Origin: Symsagittifera roscoffensis
Taxonomy: Eukaryota > Xenacoelomorpha > Acoela > Convolutidae
Reading direction: 5' to 3'
Length of the DNA: 64,000 nucleotides
NCBI RefSeq assembly: GCF_963678635.1
Contig: NC_087067.1
Location: 24,437,547 to 24,501,546, forward strand
Part shown: in pieces, positions 37,186-49,349 of the stretch
Layout of the letters: the number at the start of each line of letters is the position of its first letter
How positions within the stretch are numbered: the first letter of the stretch is position 1
Program-made: the position numbers and the translations under genes
The notes under the pieces: generated by a model
What the model was told of the DNA's origin: nothing
What the model saw: the letters and a program-made list of their open reading frames with translations, nothing else
The model's database searches: none

Positions 37186-38744
37186 CTGTCTGAAACAAAA
37201 TATAAATTATTGCAATTTAAGCCAGGATATCGTTTTTATACCCATTAAATTGCCAATAGTCTCCAAAGAGGATGAATCAGTTTTGTAATGTCAGATTTGT
37301 AATGTCAGATTTGTTATTAACTTTATGTGCATATTGTGCATATATATAAGCGCTTTAAAATTATTCATAAAATTTTCCAAAAGTTTTTGAATCTACTTAC
37401 TTTTTGAAGAAAATGGCTCGAAAAGGCATCAATTTTTATTTTTTCAACTGAAGAAGCAAGAGCATTGGAACCATTAAGTAGTGTATTTCTGGTTGAGTTC
37501 ATTTAGTATTAAACAATATAGTAGTGAGGCAACAAAATAGTGGTAATGTGTTTGTTTTGAGACAGTCAGACAGTGTATTCGACACCTTGCCGTTATTAAT
37601 GATAGCGTGTGAGGACGAGCTCTCATTTTACCTCTAGTTTTTGACTGCAATAGGGGCACGACGTGAAGGTTCTAGACGCAAAAAAAACGGTCGTTAGTCT
37701 CAAAAAGAAGAGGTTTCGCTCAACAAAATAACTTAGTCTGGAATGTGAGGAATTAAAAGAAACGGAATATGCTTTGACCGTTTTTCAAATATTATTACAT
37801 CCTCTGCGAATCGCAGAAATCAACAGATATTATGATTCTTGTTCTAACTTTTGAGGCAATGTATAATCAATCCCTGGATATACGAGGCCTCCGCCTGATG
37901 CGCAAACCACTGGAAAAACTTTAAAGGAGACTATTACAAATGCACGTTTTATTCTTTGATGCTGAAAATAGAACGCAAATTAATTAGGCGTGAGGAATTA
38001 TCCCGCACTAGAAAGCTGTTCCAAATTGGAATGGGGCAAGCTAATTAGTCTTAACATTTCGATATATAGGTCAAAATTTAACACCGAAAAATTTTTTGGT
38101 CTGATTAGTTCCATACACGTCTCAAATTTTAACATTTGAACCAGACCAGATAAAGGGCAGTTTTCTTTTTACTATTATTATATTGATGATTACAATTGTT
38201 ATCGTTATTTGGAACCCATTTGTACTTCTGAATATTTGCAATTGAATTACTGACTTCTTAACTAAAAGCACTTGCTTTTACCTTGTTGCGTTAGAAGAAA
38301 TGCCTTTGCTTTATGCGACGGTATTATGTGCTTGAGCTCCCTGTCGGAAAATTTGTTTTAAAATTTTTTTCTCTATTCTAAGGAATTTGACTAAAACTAT
38401 ATATATTTGAGTTTTCACAAAAGATAAAAAGAAGTTGCTCCAGTGGCGGATGATTTAGAGAGATGTCGGGGCGTGGACGCCTCTCTTCAGAGATTCGACC
38501 AAAACACCAACCAGATTACCCCTTTTGTATTATTTTGAACATCCTTTTCAAAAATTTTAGAAAAACGTGAAACCTTTAGAACGGCGCCTTTCTAAAAAAA
38601 AATCGGAAATTTTTTTCTCGAAGGGCGCTTCACAGACAAAGTTTTTAATATATTCTGAAAAATGAGTGGAATCAAATTTCAAAATTTCCGTGAATTTTGC
38701 GTACAAACAGCTTTAACGAAATTTTTGCGGGCACATTTGTTTTG
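37186..38744. other. Intergenic DNA, no gene seen
   Basis: AT-rich sequence. Short open frames (for example 37,474-37,659 minus) lack any support. Confidence 0.4.
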
Positions 38745-38912
38745 TCGCGGATTCATCAAAGAGCGGTTGTTCTTCATTTCCGCAACTCTAAGTTAAGCGT
38801 ATTTCGCAAAAAAAGTGGATTCTGCAAATGTAGAGAAAACGCGGGAAAGTTGTAACCGGAATCCTTAAATGTTGGCGGATTCAGCAATGTGTAAGTGGAT
38901 TCCGCAATTTTG
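38745..38912. repeat. Cluster of GCGGATTC.GCAA motifs (left cluster)
   Basis: Four related motifs: CGCGGATTCATCAA (38,747), GTGGATTCTGCAAATG (38,815), GGCGGATTCAGCAATG (38,874) and GTGGATTCCGCAATTT (38,895). The same pair, in the same order, recurs near 62.1 kb. The left end of the palindromic element sits just after another such motif (GTGGATTCTAC at 39,034). Confidence 0.6.
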
Positions 38913-39041
38913 TTTCTTAAACTAAACTTAACAAGTTCCTGCTTGTGAACAATTAAAACTAGGGCTAAAATTAGTATCTACCAAATGTGGAATTTGAAAG
39001 CCAGTACTTAGCCAATGAACGAAGAACTTTTAGTGGATTCT

Positions 39042-39047
39042 ACTGAG
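39042..39047. other. Target-site-like direct repeat ACTGAG, left copy
   Basis: Immediately precedes the left terminus AGTAGTATAG of the 15-kb element. The same six bases follow the right terminus at 54,000-54,005. Because the element ends in ACTACT, the shared string can also be read as eight bases (CTACTGAG), so the exact size of the duplication is 6-8 bp. Confidence 0.75.
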
Positions 39048-39087
39048 AGTAGTATAGACATGCGACACTGGGATCGGGGGGGGGGGG

Positions 39088-39105
39088 TGATCCCTACAGG
39101 GATCA
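39088..39105. repeat. Subterminal palindrome TGATCCCT-AC-AGGGATCA, left
   Basis: 18-bp inverted repeat just inside a run of 12 G at 39,076-39,087. Its half-site GATCCCT is the core of every unit of the adjoining minisatellite. The right counterpart is at 53,941-53,958 beside a C-rich run. Position and symmetry are what a protein-binding terminal site would look like; that role is inference. Confidence 0.7.
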
Positions 39106-40860
39106 TTGGGTATAGATTACACCTAATAATCCCTATGTAAATATTTATACCTAATGATCCCTATGTAAATATGTATACCTAATGATCCCTATGTAAAAAA
39201 TTTACACCTAATGATTCCAATGTGAAAATTTGTCCAAAAATTTTTTTTTCATCCAAAAATTTCCAAAAAAAAATTTTTTTTCAAATTTTTTTTTTCAAAT
39301 TTTTTTTTTCAATTTTTTTTTCAATTTTTCTTTTTCAAATTTCTTTACCTAATGATCCCTTGGAAAGTATTTATACCTAATGATCCCTATGTAAAAATAT
39401 ATTCCTAATGATCCCTTTGTAAAAAATTTATACATAATGATCCCTATGTAATAATTTATACATAATGATCCCTATGTAAAACATTTTCCAAAAAATTTTT
39501 TCAATCAAAAATTTCCAACAAAAAACTTTTTTTCAAAATTTTTTTTTCAAATTTTTTTTCAATTTTTTTTTTCAATTTTTTTTTCAAATTGTTTTTTCAA
39601 ATCGATATATATTTTTTTTTCAAATTTTTTTTTCATATATTTTTTTAATTTTTTTTTTCAATCTATGTATAACTGATGATCCCTAAATATTTTTTTCCCT
39701 AAGTAAAACCAATGATACCTACGTATAATTTTTCATAGCTAATGATCCCTATGTAAAAATTTACACCTAATGATCCCTATGTAAAAAATTTATACCTAAT
39801 GATCCCTATGTAAAATATTTATACCTTATGATCCCTATGTAAAAAAAAATATACCTAATGATCCCTATGTAAAATTTTTATACATAATGATCCCTATGTA
39901 AAATTTTTATACATAATGATCCCTATGTAAAAAATTTATAACTAATGATCCCTATGTAAAAATTTTATATCTAATGATCCCTATGTAAAAAATTTATACC
40001 TAATGATCCCTATGTATAATTTTTATAGCTAATGATCCCTATGTAAATATTTATACCTAATGATCCCTATGTAAAATATTTATACCTAATGATCCCTATG
40101 TAAAATGTTTATACCTAATGATCCCTATGAAAAACAATTATACCTAATGATCCCTATGTAAATATTTATACCTAATGATCTCTATGTAAAATAATTATAT
40201 CTAATGATCCCTATGTAAAATATTTGTACCTAATGATCCCTATTTAAAATATTTATACCTAATGATCCCAATGTAAAATAAATATACCTAATGATCCCTA
40301 TGTAAAAATTTATACCTAAGGATCCCTATGCAAAAGTTTTATACCTAATAATCCCTATGTAAAAAAAATTATACCTAATGATCCCTATGTATAATTTTTA
40401 TAGCTAATGATCCTATGTAAATAATTATACCTAATGTTCCCTATGTAAAATACTTATACCTATTGTATTGATCCCTATGTAAAATTTTTATACCTAATGA
40501 TCCCTGTGTAAATATTTATATCTAATGATCCCTATGTAAAATTTTTATACCTAATGAACCCTATATAAAAAATTTATACCTAATGGTTCCTATGTACAAT
40601 ATTTATAATCATTTACCCTATGTTTAATTTTGATAGCTTAACCAAATATTTTCATATCACGTATAACCAATGATCTCTATGTTTAACCAATGATCCCTAT
40701 GTACATCTAAAGATCCCTAGTTGAATTTTATGATCATTTGGTGTATCTAATGGTCCCTATGCCTAAGCAATCGCTCATTTATTTAACCATTAATCCCTAA
40801 GTATAACTAATGATCCAAAAATATACAAATTGATCCTCCCTAAGTGTCATATGATCCCAT
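39106..40860. repeat. Left-arm minisatellite, ~27-bp unit TAATGATCCCTATGTAAA
   Basis: Roughly sixty units in which TAATGATCCCTATGTAAA is followed by a variable A/T stretch ending TTATACC. Two blocks of poly(T) with interspersed CAA (39,236-39,345 and 39,480-39,660) interrupt it. Unit length varies by a few bases, and degeneration increases toward the inner end (40,600-40,860). Confidence 0.95.
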
Positions 40861-40865
40861 GATTA

Positions 40866-41998
<1,133 letters not shown>

Positions 41999-44490
41999 TC
42001 TACGAAGACACTAAACTCGAGTATTGAAGAATTTCTTGAAAAAGTTTGTTGCAACCTTTTTGGGCGACTGAAATGTATACACATGTTATTTGTAGGTATG
42101 TACTGATGTATGTATGTTTGCATATGTGATTGTTTGATTATAAGTGTGGAAGATATACACGATTCATGGTATACAATATGCTTTCATTTTACATAAGGCC
42201 TCTATGTTGGTGTTAACGATTTTTATACTTACGTGTAAATTGTATGCATATATATGGATTGATGTATGTTTGATATATATTTTAGGTGTGTATAAATTAA
42301 AAGCATGCATGTAGGTAGTCCAAATCTAATTTTATTATTTGCCTCGTGTGTATATTTTTTTTCTTTTATTTGTAACTATGTAAGTATGTATGGATGTATC
42401 TATATATGTTTTTACCTAGATATCTTTATTATTTATTGGGTACTATTTTACATGTACTCTTTGGAAGCAATTCCGGAAACATGAATCTAACTGATTGAAA
42501 CTTAAACTCAATTTCAATCAAAATTCTGAGCCTAATTGTTCCAGAACAATCTAAAATACTTTACCAGATACCCTAGATGAACTACTTTATAAGTTTGTTC
42601 TGTGTATCAGTACAAATTGTGTGTGCGTTTGTTCTTATGTTTATACATGTTTGTGTTAGCAATTGTAAATTTGTCTGTTTATACGTAATTAATGATATAA
42701 GAATGTGGTCACAGAAACAATTTCAGACGCAAGACCATAATCAGAACCCAAATTATATTTCAAACTCATTGTACTAGTTGTCTTTATTTTTCTGGGTTAA
42801 TTTATCATTCTTTAAAAGCACCAGTTTTTGTGAATCATCTCATGTTTTAGTCCATGTATCTAGAGATGTTTGCGTTTGTGTATGTATGCATTGTTTGCGG
42901 ATATGCATTGTCTGTAGGTTTTTCAAATGTTTTCTCGTACGTTTTTTAGTGTGCCTACTTATTTATATCGTTAATGAACTAATTGAAGACATGTATTTGT
43001 AACTGGATATAACTAAACAAATTTAAAGTAATTATTGTCACTGTTTGTCTGGAAGACGCAGGGTTCCATCAAAAGTTATTTTAGCACCAATTTTGTACCA
43101 GACACAATTTATAGTTATTTGTTGGGTTAGCTTTGTATGTATGTTTGTGTATTTGTGTGTGCTTGAATAGTTCTGAAAAGTACTTAAATAGGTTTTTAAT
43201 TAAGTTTGTAACCAAAAAAAAATTCATCGTTGTTTTTCGTTATTCGCTTAACCATCAAACATTGTTTAAAAATTTGTGAAATATTTTATAGAAACTGTAA
43301 ATGAACAACACAGTCCAGATAATTAATTTGTATGTAAGTATTTGTTCACGTATATGTATATAGTCATGTGTTTGAAAATATGTAATGTGCGTATGCGTAT
43401 TTATATGTATTTGTAATTACTGCGATTTCATTTACAAATTTGATAATGGTTTTAGGTAGGCTTATTTATTCTTCTGTATAAGTTTTCAATCATTTATATG
43501 ATCAAACAAACACTTTTAGACGCTCAATTACCATATACAGCTAGAATTACAACCAAAAGTCAAACTCGCTTCTTTTTAAAGCATTTGGTTGAAACCATCA
43601 AAACTAAATCACAAGATATTTTACAAGAACAAAACTTGTAGCAAGTACTTTAAACATACATTTGTCTAGCTGTGTATAATTGTCTAGAGATAGAGTTTAT
43701 ATAGCTGTTCCTTCAAGTACTTTTCACAACGTATTTATTAAATGCAATGTCTGTGTATTTATTTGTTTCTAAGTAATTAGATTGTTGTCTGTGTGTTTTA
43801 AATGGTAATTTGTCTATTATGCTTAAGAAAACAACTTGAAACGTATAGCTGCTTGTTGAAAATTAGCTTATGTTTAAACTCTGAAACGTTTCTCTAACTG
43901 AGTTGTCTAGAAAGATGTAAAGTATGGCACTAGAAATTATGCATTTAAGAACACATGTGTGTGTTTGAGCATAAATTTTACTTGTATTTTTGTGTATATG
44001 CTCATGTACAGAAGTTTATATCATGTAAGTTTACCTGTTTAGAAGTGTAATAAAAATTAAATTATAACGATAACTCGAATCATTCTAATTTTGATTCCGG
44101 ATTTGTCAAAAAATTCTAGAAAAAATTACTGAATCAATTTATATGCGACGGGTGTAGTACATGCTGCATGTATGCTCCTCTGAACTAGTTATTCATTTTG
44201 GACAAGAGCATCAAGACCGTAAAAAGTCTTCTTTGCGAGGCAAAAATTTGAGCCGTTTTTCAAATTAAGCATTTTTTCTAGAAGAAGTAAATTTTGTTTC
44301 TGTGTTAGTTCTGTTTTTTGAACTATCCATAAATGACTCATAAGTTGCAAATTGTGGATAACTTAGTAAAGAATAATTTTGTTCATTGTATTGCTTTTTG
44401 TTTTTTATCAAGATTTGAAAATTTTTGCTGTTTGAAATTTCCAATAATCACAAAAAGTTATGAAACCAGATAAAAACTGCAAGTCAACTG
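41999..44490. other. Left-arm AT-rich DNA without recognised gene
   Basis: Contains many TATGTATG-like steps. Matches the right arm (49,350-51,170) inversely, except for the first ~230 bp and about 400 bp at 42,395-42,805, which have no counterpart. Open frames at 42,577-43,002 are Cys/Val/Phe-rich products of the TGTATG-type repeats. Confidence 0.5.
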
Positions 44491-44958
44491 TCACAACGAA
44501 GCAGCCCAAAACGCAAAAGAGACTTCAAAGTCTTTCACATAGGCTCCAAGTGTAGCAGAGATTGTTCCACTCTGGTCAATCTTTTCTCTTTGGGTGCAGT
44601 TGAAGTTTCTCCTCATCTGTTTTCGGGTGTCTGCTCACTGCATCAAAGACTTACTGGAGGCGAAGTTACAGGAGTCGAAGTGTCTGCAAATGCGGTAAAA
44701 GGAGGCAGAATTGGTGACTCAACTCCCCAGGCCGACTCTAGCATCTCAATTTCCTGGAGAGATCCAAATTGACTATCTGATGGAGGAACGCACTCACAAA
44801 ACCACTTGAACAGCAATTGTCACAGAGAGAAGAGTGAATCCACCCTTCGATTACCATTAGTTTGGCTGTACCCGCTGAATCAGAAACTAATTTCCGTTAG
44901 TAAAAGTACAATTCTTCACTGATACGTTTTCAAACCAAATTTTAAATGATTTAGGAAT
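44491..44958 (-). CDS. Gene B, left-arm copy: hypothetical protein, 4 short exons (5' end unresolved)
   Basis: Read on the minus strand. Exons: open stretch ending at 44,910; 44,874-44,855 (20 nt); 44,804-44,655 (50 codons); 44,616-44,491 (41 codons and TGA). Introns are 35, 50 and 38 nt; the clearest sites are CCTCCA|GTAAGTC and CCGAAAACAG|ATGAG, and ACTAAC, a good branch-point match, lies in the first intron. Exon 3 contains WFCECVPPSD and ends in a Pro/Thr-rich stretch, DTSTPVTSPP; exon 4 starts MRRNFNCTQREKI and ends FAFWAASL. All exons remain open, with only four base differences from the right-arm copy over exons 3 and 4 (one synonymous). No family recognised and no start codon located. 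It is the mirror image of 48,881-49,349 and is transcribed away from the element's centre. Confidence 0.5.
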
Positions 44959-45453
44959 TTAATTGGAACAACTGTATGATCTATACTGATCCAATCATGA
45001 TTGTTTGGTTTCAATTGTTGTCTTTTGATGACTAGAAAATCTCCGTGACAAGTTTTACATAAAAAATTATGCGTTTATAAGGGGAATCAATCAAAAGTTT
45101 CACAAAACCTTTAAAATTCACTAACATGAAATAACGAAGCAAAAATACTTGAGTTAAACGGGATAAGATAAAACAACTAAGTGAATCAATTGCTTGTTTG
45201 CAGGCGCGTTGCTTCTGTGTTAAATACCAAGAATTATAAACAAAATAGCCTTTTTATGTATTGTTCAGTACAGTCCAGGATCGTTCTTTGTCTAAACTCT
45301 ATCCTATTAACTATTGTTTATGAAAGTTTGGCTTTAAACAAATTTGAGCCATGTATATCTAGTCTTCAGCGGCTAATCTGTTTTGTAGTTGTTTGTTTCC
45401 CTGTGTGCAACATAAATTTTTGATTTGATATAGATAACAGTTGCAAAAATTCA

Positions 45454-45653
45454 NNNNNNNNNNNNNNNNNNNNNNNNNNNNNNNNNNNNNNNNNNNNNNN
45501 NNNNNNNNNNNNNNNNNNNNNNNNNNNNNNNNNNNNNNNNNNNNNNNNNNNNNNNNNNNNNNNNNNNNNNNNNNNNNNNNNNNNNNNNNNNNNNNNNNNN
45601 NNNNNNNNNNNNNNNNNNNNNNNNNNNNNNNNNNNNNNNNNNNNNNNNNNNNN
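45454..45653. other. Assembly gap of 200 N in the left arm
   Basis: Exactly 200 N, probably a placeholder size. The base before the gap matches about 48,393 of the right arm. The first 18 bases after it, CCTGATATAGAGTGCTTC, match 48,343-48,360, and the sequence then jumps to the match near 47,340. The gap may hide one unit of the 291-bp duplication seen at 48,055-48,636, and about 1 kb of the right arm (47,350-48,340) has no visible left counterpart. Confidence 0.95.
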
Positions 45654-45727
45654 CCTGATATAGAGTGCTTCATATTTAAATGCTTAATTTAAAAACAATT
45701 TTCTGGCCGAAGATATTTCAAGTTTTT

Positions 45728-46171
45728 TCAAAGGCGTGCTGGGAGATTTGTTTTCTCCTTTGCGGCAATCTTGATTTTGGTCCAGTCGACCAGAAAGAAT
45801 TTGGGAGTGAAAAGATGAATTGATTCTTTAGATATAATTTTAGGCTCATACATTTTTGCGTATTCTTCACACTAAAGCACAATGAAATTAGAAAAAATTG
45901 AGATATACAAATAATTTGATTTAAAGTTACACTAAATTGGTTTAAACTCCACTAAATTTTGAAAAAAAAACACAGTCTTTTTTTGACGATCTGCGTAACA
46001 TGAATTGCACAAAAGTTTTGATGGGTAATCGTTTTTTTCGTAAATTTTTGGAGTCTCCTGATAATTTGACCAGTAACCTGAATTATTCGAGTTCTCATTT
46101 GAAAAAGTTTCTGTATAACTTTGGGTATCATTAGCCATACAACCGTCAACGTTAGGATTTCTGCATCTCAT
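45728..46171 (-). CDS. Gene A, left-arm copy: small Cys-motif protein, splice donor altered
   Basis: Mirror copy of the right-arm gene at 46,868. Exon 1 (46,171-45,980) begins MRCRNPNVDGC; exon 2 (45,871-45,728) begins CEEYAKMYEP and ends LPARL at a TGA. Differences in exon 1 give three conservative or moderate replacements and one silent change; exon 2 has one (Asn to Thr). The donor that reads AAA|GTGACTG in the right copy is AAAAAGACTG here, so the original GT is lost. A GTGTTT six bases downstream could replace it in frame, adding Lys-Thr; otherwise the copy would be unspliced or inactive. Promoter sequence would lie in the shared central spacer. Confidence 0.5.
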
Positions 46172-46349
46172 TTTGAGAGTTACTTTTCAAAAGATTTCAA
46201 AATTATCCAATGATTTTTCAGCTGAGACGAAAATAGCAGGAAAGAATTCTAGAATGATCTAGAAATTTTTTCGACGATAACAAAAACTTTCGTTGACCAA
46301 AATAGAAATTCAAAATCAGACATGCACAGAAACTATATGAAAAAATTTC

Positions 46350-46690
46350 AAGTTGTTTAAATTGTAATCAGTTTTTCAAGTAATTGGTGAACTTTGTAGC
46401 TAAGAAAACGATTAGCTCGAATACTTTCTAGTTACTTGTTATGCGCAATACCACCACATACATAACAGTGTAACTTCCCCTGACAGTTTTCAAGCCGATT
46501 GTGAAAAAAAAATGAATACATGTTGGCTAAGTATTATCTTTGACCAAATTGAACCAAACAATTTTATGGGTACATGCATTTGTATCAGTTACATGCAAAT
46601 ACAAATTTGCGTTACAAACTCTGCAAGAGTATTTCCAGCTGAGAATAAATGGTAGTAAATACCGAGTGCAACGGGTCGAAAGTATAATAT
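46350..46690. other. Unique spacer at the centre of the palindrome
   Basis: About 340 bp without an inverted counterpart. The two copies of gene A point away from it, so it and the adjoining 177 bp of each arm are the likely divergent promoter region. It contains TACATGCATTTGTATCAG and a related TACATGCAAATAC close together (46,571-46,605) and an ATAAATGG-type AT element, but no firm promoter motif. Confidence 0.6.
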
Positions 46691-46867
46691 AAATTTTTTC
46701 ATATAGTTTCTGTGCATGTCTGATTTTGAATTTCTATTTTGGTCAACGAAAGTTTTTGTTATCATCGAAAAAATTTCTAGATCATTCTGGAATTCTTTCT
46801 GGCTATTTTCGTCTCAGCTGAAAAATCATTGGATAATTTTGAAATATTTTGAAAAGTAACTCTCAAA

Positions 46868-47308
46868 ATGAGATGCAGAAATCCTAACGTTGACGGTTGT
46901 ATGGCTAATGACACCCAAAGTTATACAGAAACTTTTTCAAATGAGAACTCGAATAATTCAGGTTACTGGTCAGACTATCAGGAGACTCCAAAAATTTACG
47001 GAAAAAACGATTACCCATCAAAAATTTTGTGCAATTCATGTTACGCAGATCGTCAAAAAGTGACTGTTTTTTTCAAAAATGAGTGGAGTTTAAACCAATT
47101 TCAGTGTAACTTTAAATCAAATTATTTGTATATCTCAATTTTTTCTAATTTCATTGTGCTTTAGTGTGAAGAATACGCAAAAATGTATGAGCCTAAAATT
47201 ATATCTAAAGAATCAATTCATCTTTTCAATCCCAAATTCTTTCTGGTCGACTGGACCAAAATCAAGATTGCCGCAAAGGAGAAAACAAATCTCCCAGCAC
47301 GCCTTTGA
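46868..47308 (+). CDS. Gene A, right-arm copy: two-exon small protein with Cys motifs
   Basis: Exon 1 (46,868-47,059, 64 codons) starts MRCRNPNVDGC; exon 2 (47,165-47,308) starts CEEYAKMYEP and ends LPARL at TGA. The 105-nt intron runs from GTGACTG to GTGCTTTAG and keeps phase 0; reading through it instead gives a low-complexity tail. The 111-residue product has Cys at 3, 11, 55, 58 and 65: C-x7-C near the N-terminus and C-x2-C-x6-C (CNSCYADRQKC) at the splice junction, which could bind zinc. Between them lies an Asn/Ser/Tyr-rich linker, and the C-terminal third is basic (FLVDWTKIKIAAKEK). No signal peptide or membrane segment. Exon 2 is almost unchanged in the left copy, which supports it being coding. 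I do not recognise a family; a zinc-binding accessory or DNA-binding protein of the element is only a possibility. Confidence 0.62.
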
Positions 47309-48054
47309 AAAAACTTGAAATGTCTTCGGCCAGAAAATTGTTTTTAAACAAATGAACTAACAAGTATTTGAGTTCAAACTCCAAAATCCATTTTTATGAG
47401 TAGGCATTAGTTTAGAAATTTTGTCAGTTCACCAAATTATTTATCAACTAATAAATGCTTATTGTATTCAAATTTCATATTAACAGATCAAAAAAAAATC
47501 ATACTAGAGAAAAAAGTAATAAGCAATTAATGTATACTAAATTATTACAATTTTAACGGTTTAGAAATTGAGCAATCATTTTTTCAGTACTACAATTTAT
47601 TATCTAAGAATACATTCAAATTTTTAAGCATCTCAGTAGATTCAAAACTACATTTAATTTTTATAAGCATCTCAGTAGATTTATCTAAATATAAAAATCA
47701 TGTATATATAAAAAAAAACTGAAAAGTTTTTTCACAAATTTATCGGTTTTGTGGAAGTTCCATCACAAGCTGCTCACAATACAAATAAGTAATAAAGTTT
47801 TTAGTTTGCTAAAAAAAAGTGATGTATTATCCTGTTTGATTATAGTACAGATACTCTACATAGTAGATTTTTCGAGATTTTCCTAACGATTCTGGAGCCA
47901 TAGCTAGGTTGAGTTGTAACTACTCTCCTAACTATTGTTTTATTACTGAAGATATAAACACATCTACACACAATAACCAAAACATATACACTCACACGTA
48001 TCAGACACAGCGTCGCCTAAGCCCATTTTTTCTCAGGAAATTACCAAAGCCCGC
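47309..48054. other. Right-arm AT-rich DNA between genes A and B
   Basis: No gene seen. Most of 47,350-48,054 has no visible counterpart in the left arm, because of either the N gap or a real deletion there. Confidence 0.5.
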
Positions 48055-48636
48055 AACTTTATATCAAGTTGAATTGTAGAGGATTTAAATTTGGAAACTT
48101 TTTGAATTTGTGTAACTTTATCTATATCAAATCAGAAATTTATGTTGAACAAATGGAAATGAAAACCTAAATAATAGATTAGCCGCTGAAGACCAGATAA
48201 ACATGGCTCAAATTTGTTTAAAGTTAAATTTTTATATACAATAGTTAAGAGGATCAAAAAATAGACAAAGCATGATCCTGGATTGTACTGAACAATATGT
48301 ATAAAGACTATTTTATTTATAATTTTTGCTATTTAACACAGAAGCACTCTATATCAGGTCGAATTGTAAAGGATTTCACTTTGGCATTTTTTTGAATTTT
48401 TGCAACTGTTATCTCTATCAAATCAAAAACGTATGTTGCACAAAAGGAAACAAACAACTACAAAACAGATTAGCCGCTGAAGACCAGATATACATGGCTC
48501 AAATTTGTTTAAAGCCAAACTTTCATCTACAATAGTTAATAGGATTAGAGTTTAGACAAAGAACGATCCTGGACTGTACTGAACAATACATATAAAGGCT
48601 ATTTTATTTATAATTCTTGGTATTTAACACAGAAGC
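48055..48636. repeat. 291-bp tandem duplication in the right arm
   Basis: Two diverged copies; for example TAGCCGCTGAAGACCAGATA occurs at about 48,180 and 48,471. The left arm shows only one copy outside the gap. Open frames within it are not supported. Confidence 0.85.
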
Positions 48637-48880
48637 AACGCGCCTGCAAACAAGCAATTGATTCACTTAGTTTTTTATCTTATTCCGTTTAACTCAAGTA
48701 TTTTCGTTATTTCATGCTAGTGAATTTTAAATTTTGTAAAACTTTTGATTGATTCCCCTTATGAACGCATGATTTTTTATATAAAATTTGTCACGGAGAT
48801 TTTCTTGTGATCAAAAGACAACAATTGAAACCAAACAATCATGATTGGATCAGTATAGATCATACAGTTGTTCCAATTAA

Positions 48881-49349
48881 ATTCCTAAATCATTTAAAAT
48901 TTGGTTTGAAAACGTATCAGAGAAGAATTGTACTTTTACTAACGGAAATTATTTTCTGATTCAGCGGGTACAGCCAAACTAATGGTAATCGAAGGGTTGG
49001 ATTTACTCTTCTCTCTGTGACAATTGCTGTTCAAGTGGTTATGTGAGTGCGTTCCTCCATCAGATAGTCAATTTGGATCTCTCCAGGAAATTGAGATGCT
49101 AGAGTCGGCCTGGGGAGTTGAGTCACCAATTCCGCCTCCTTTTACCGCATTTGCAGACACTTCGACTCCTGTAACTTCGCCTCCAGTAAGTCTTTGATGC
49201 AGTGAGCAGACACCCGAAAACAGATGCGGAGAAACTTCAACTGCACCCAAAGAGAAAAGATTTACCAGAGTGGAACAATCTCTGCTACACTTGGAGCCTA
49301 TGTGAAAGACTTTGAAGTCTCTTTTGCGTTTTGGGCTGCTTCGTTGTGA
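48881..49349 (+). CDS. Gene B, right-arm copy: hypothetical protein, 4 short exons (5' end unresolved)
   Basis: Exons: open stretch to 48,929; 48,965-48,984 (20 nt); 49,036-49,185 (50 codons); 49,224-49,349 (41 codons and TGA). Introns: 35, 51 and 38 nt. The frame joins without a stop: FENVSEKNSGTAKLM, then WLCECVPPSD, residues with LESAWGVESPIPPPF, the Pro/Thr-rich DTSTPVTSPP, then MRRNFNCTQREKIYQSG and finally FEVSFAFWAASL. Donor CCA|GTAAGTC is near-consensus. G+C content is well above the flanks. Exons 3 and 4 are the firm part; the first segment opens after a TAA at 48,878-48,880 with no ATG or acceptor, so a true 5' exon is missing. No family recognised. KIWFEN just upstream resembles the homeodomain recognition helix but lacks the Arg pair that follows, and is probably chance. 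Confidence 0.52.

Noticed and set aside
42577-43002. Two plus-strand frames rich in Cys, Val and Phe
   Set aside because: Composition follows TGTATG-type simple repeats; the first lies largely in sequence present in only one arm.
44590-44772. Plus-strand frame reading GAVEVSPHLFSGVC and its mirror at 49,068-49,250
   Set aside because: Lies antisense to gene B exons 3 and 4, which have proper splice sites and joined phases. A one-base indel between arms breaks its upstream extension.
45359-45692. Open frames across the N run
   Set aside because: Artefacts of translating N as an open codon.
48896-48920. KIWFEN as a homeodomain recognition helix
   Set aside because: The invariant Arg pair after WFxN is missing, and neither helix 1 nor helix 2 is seen upstream.
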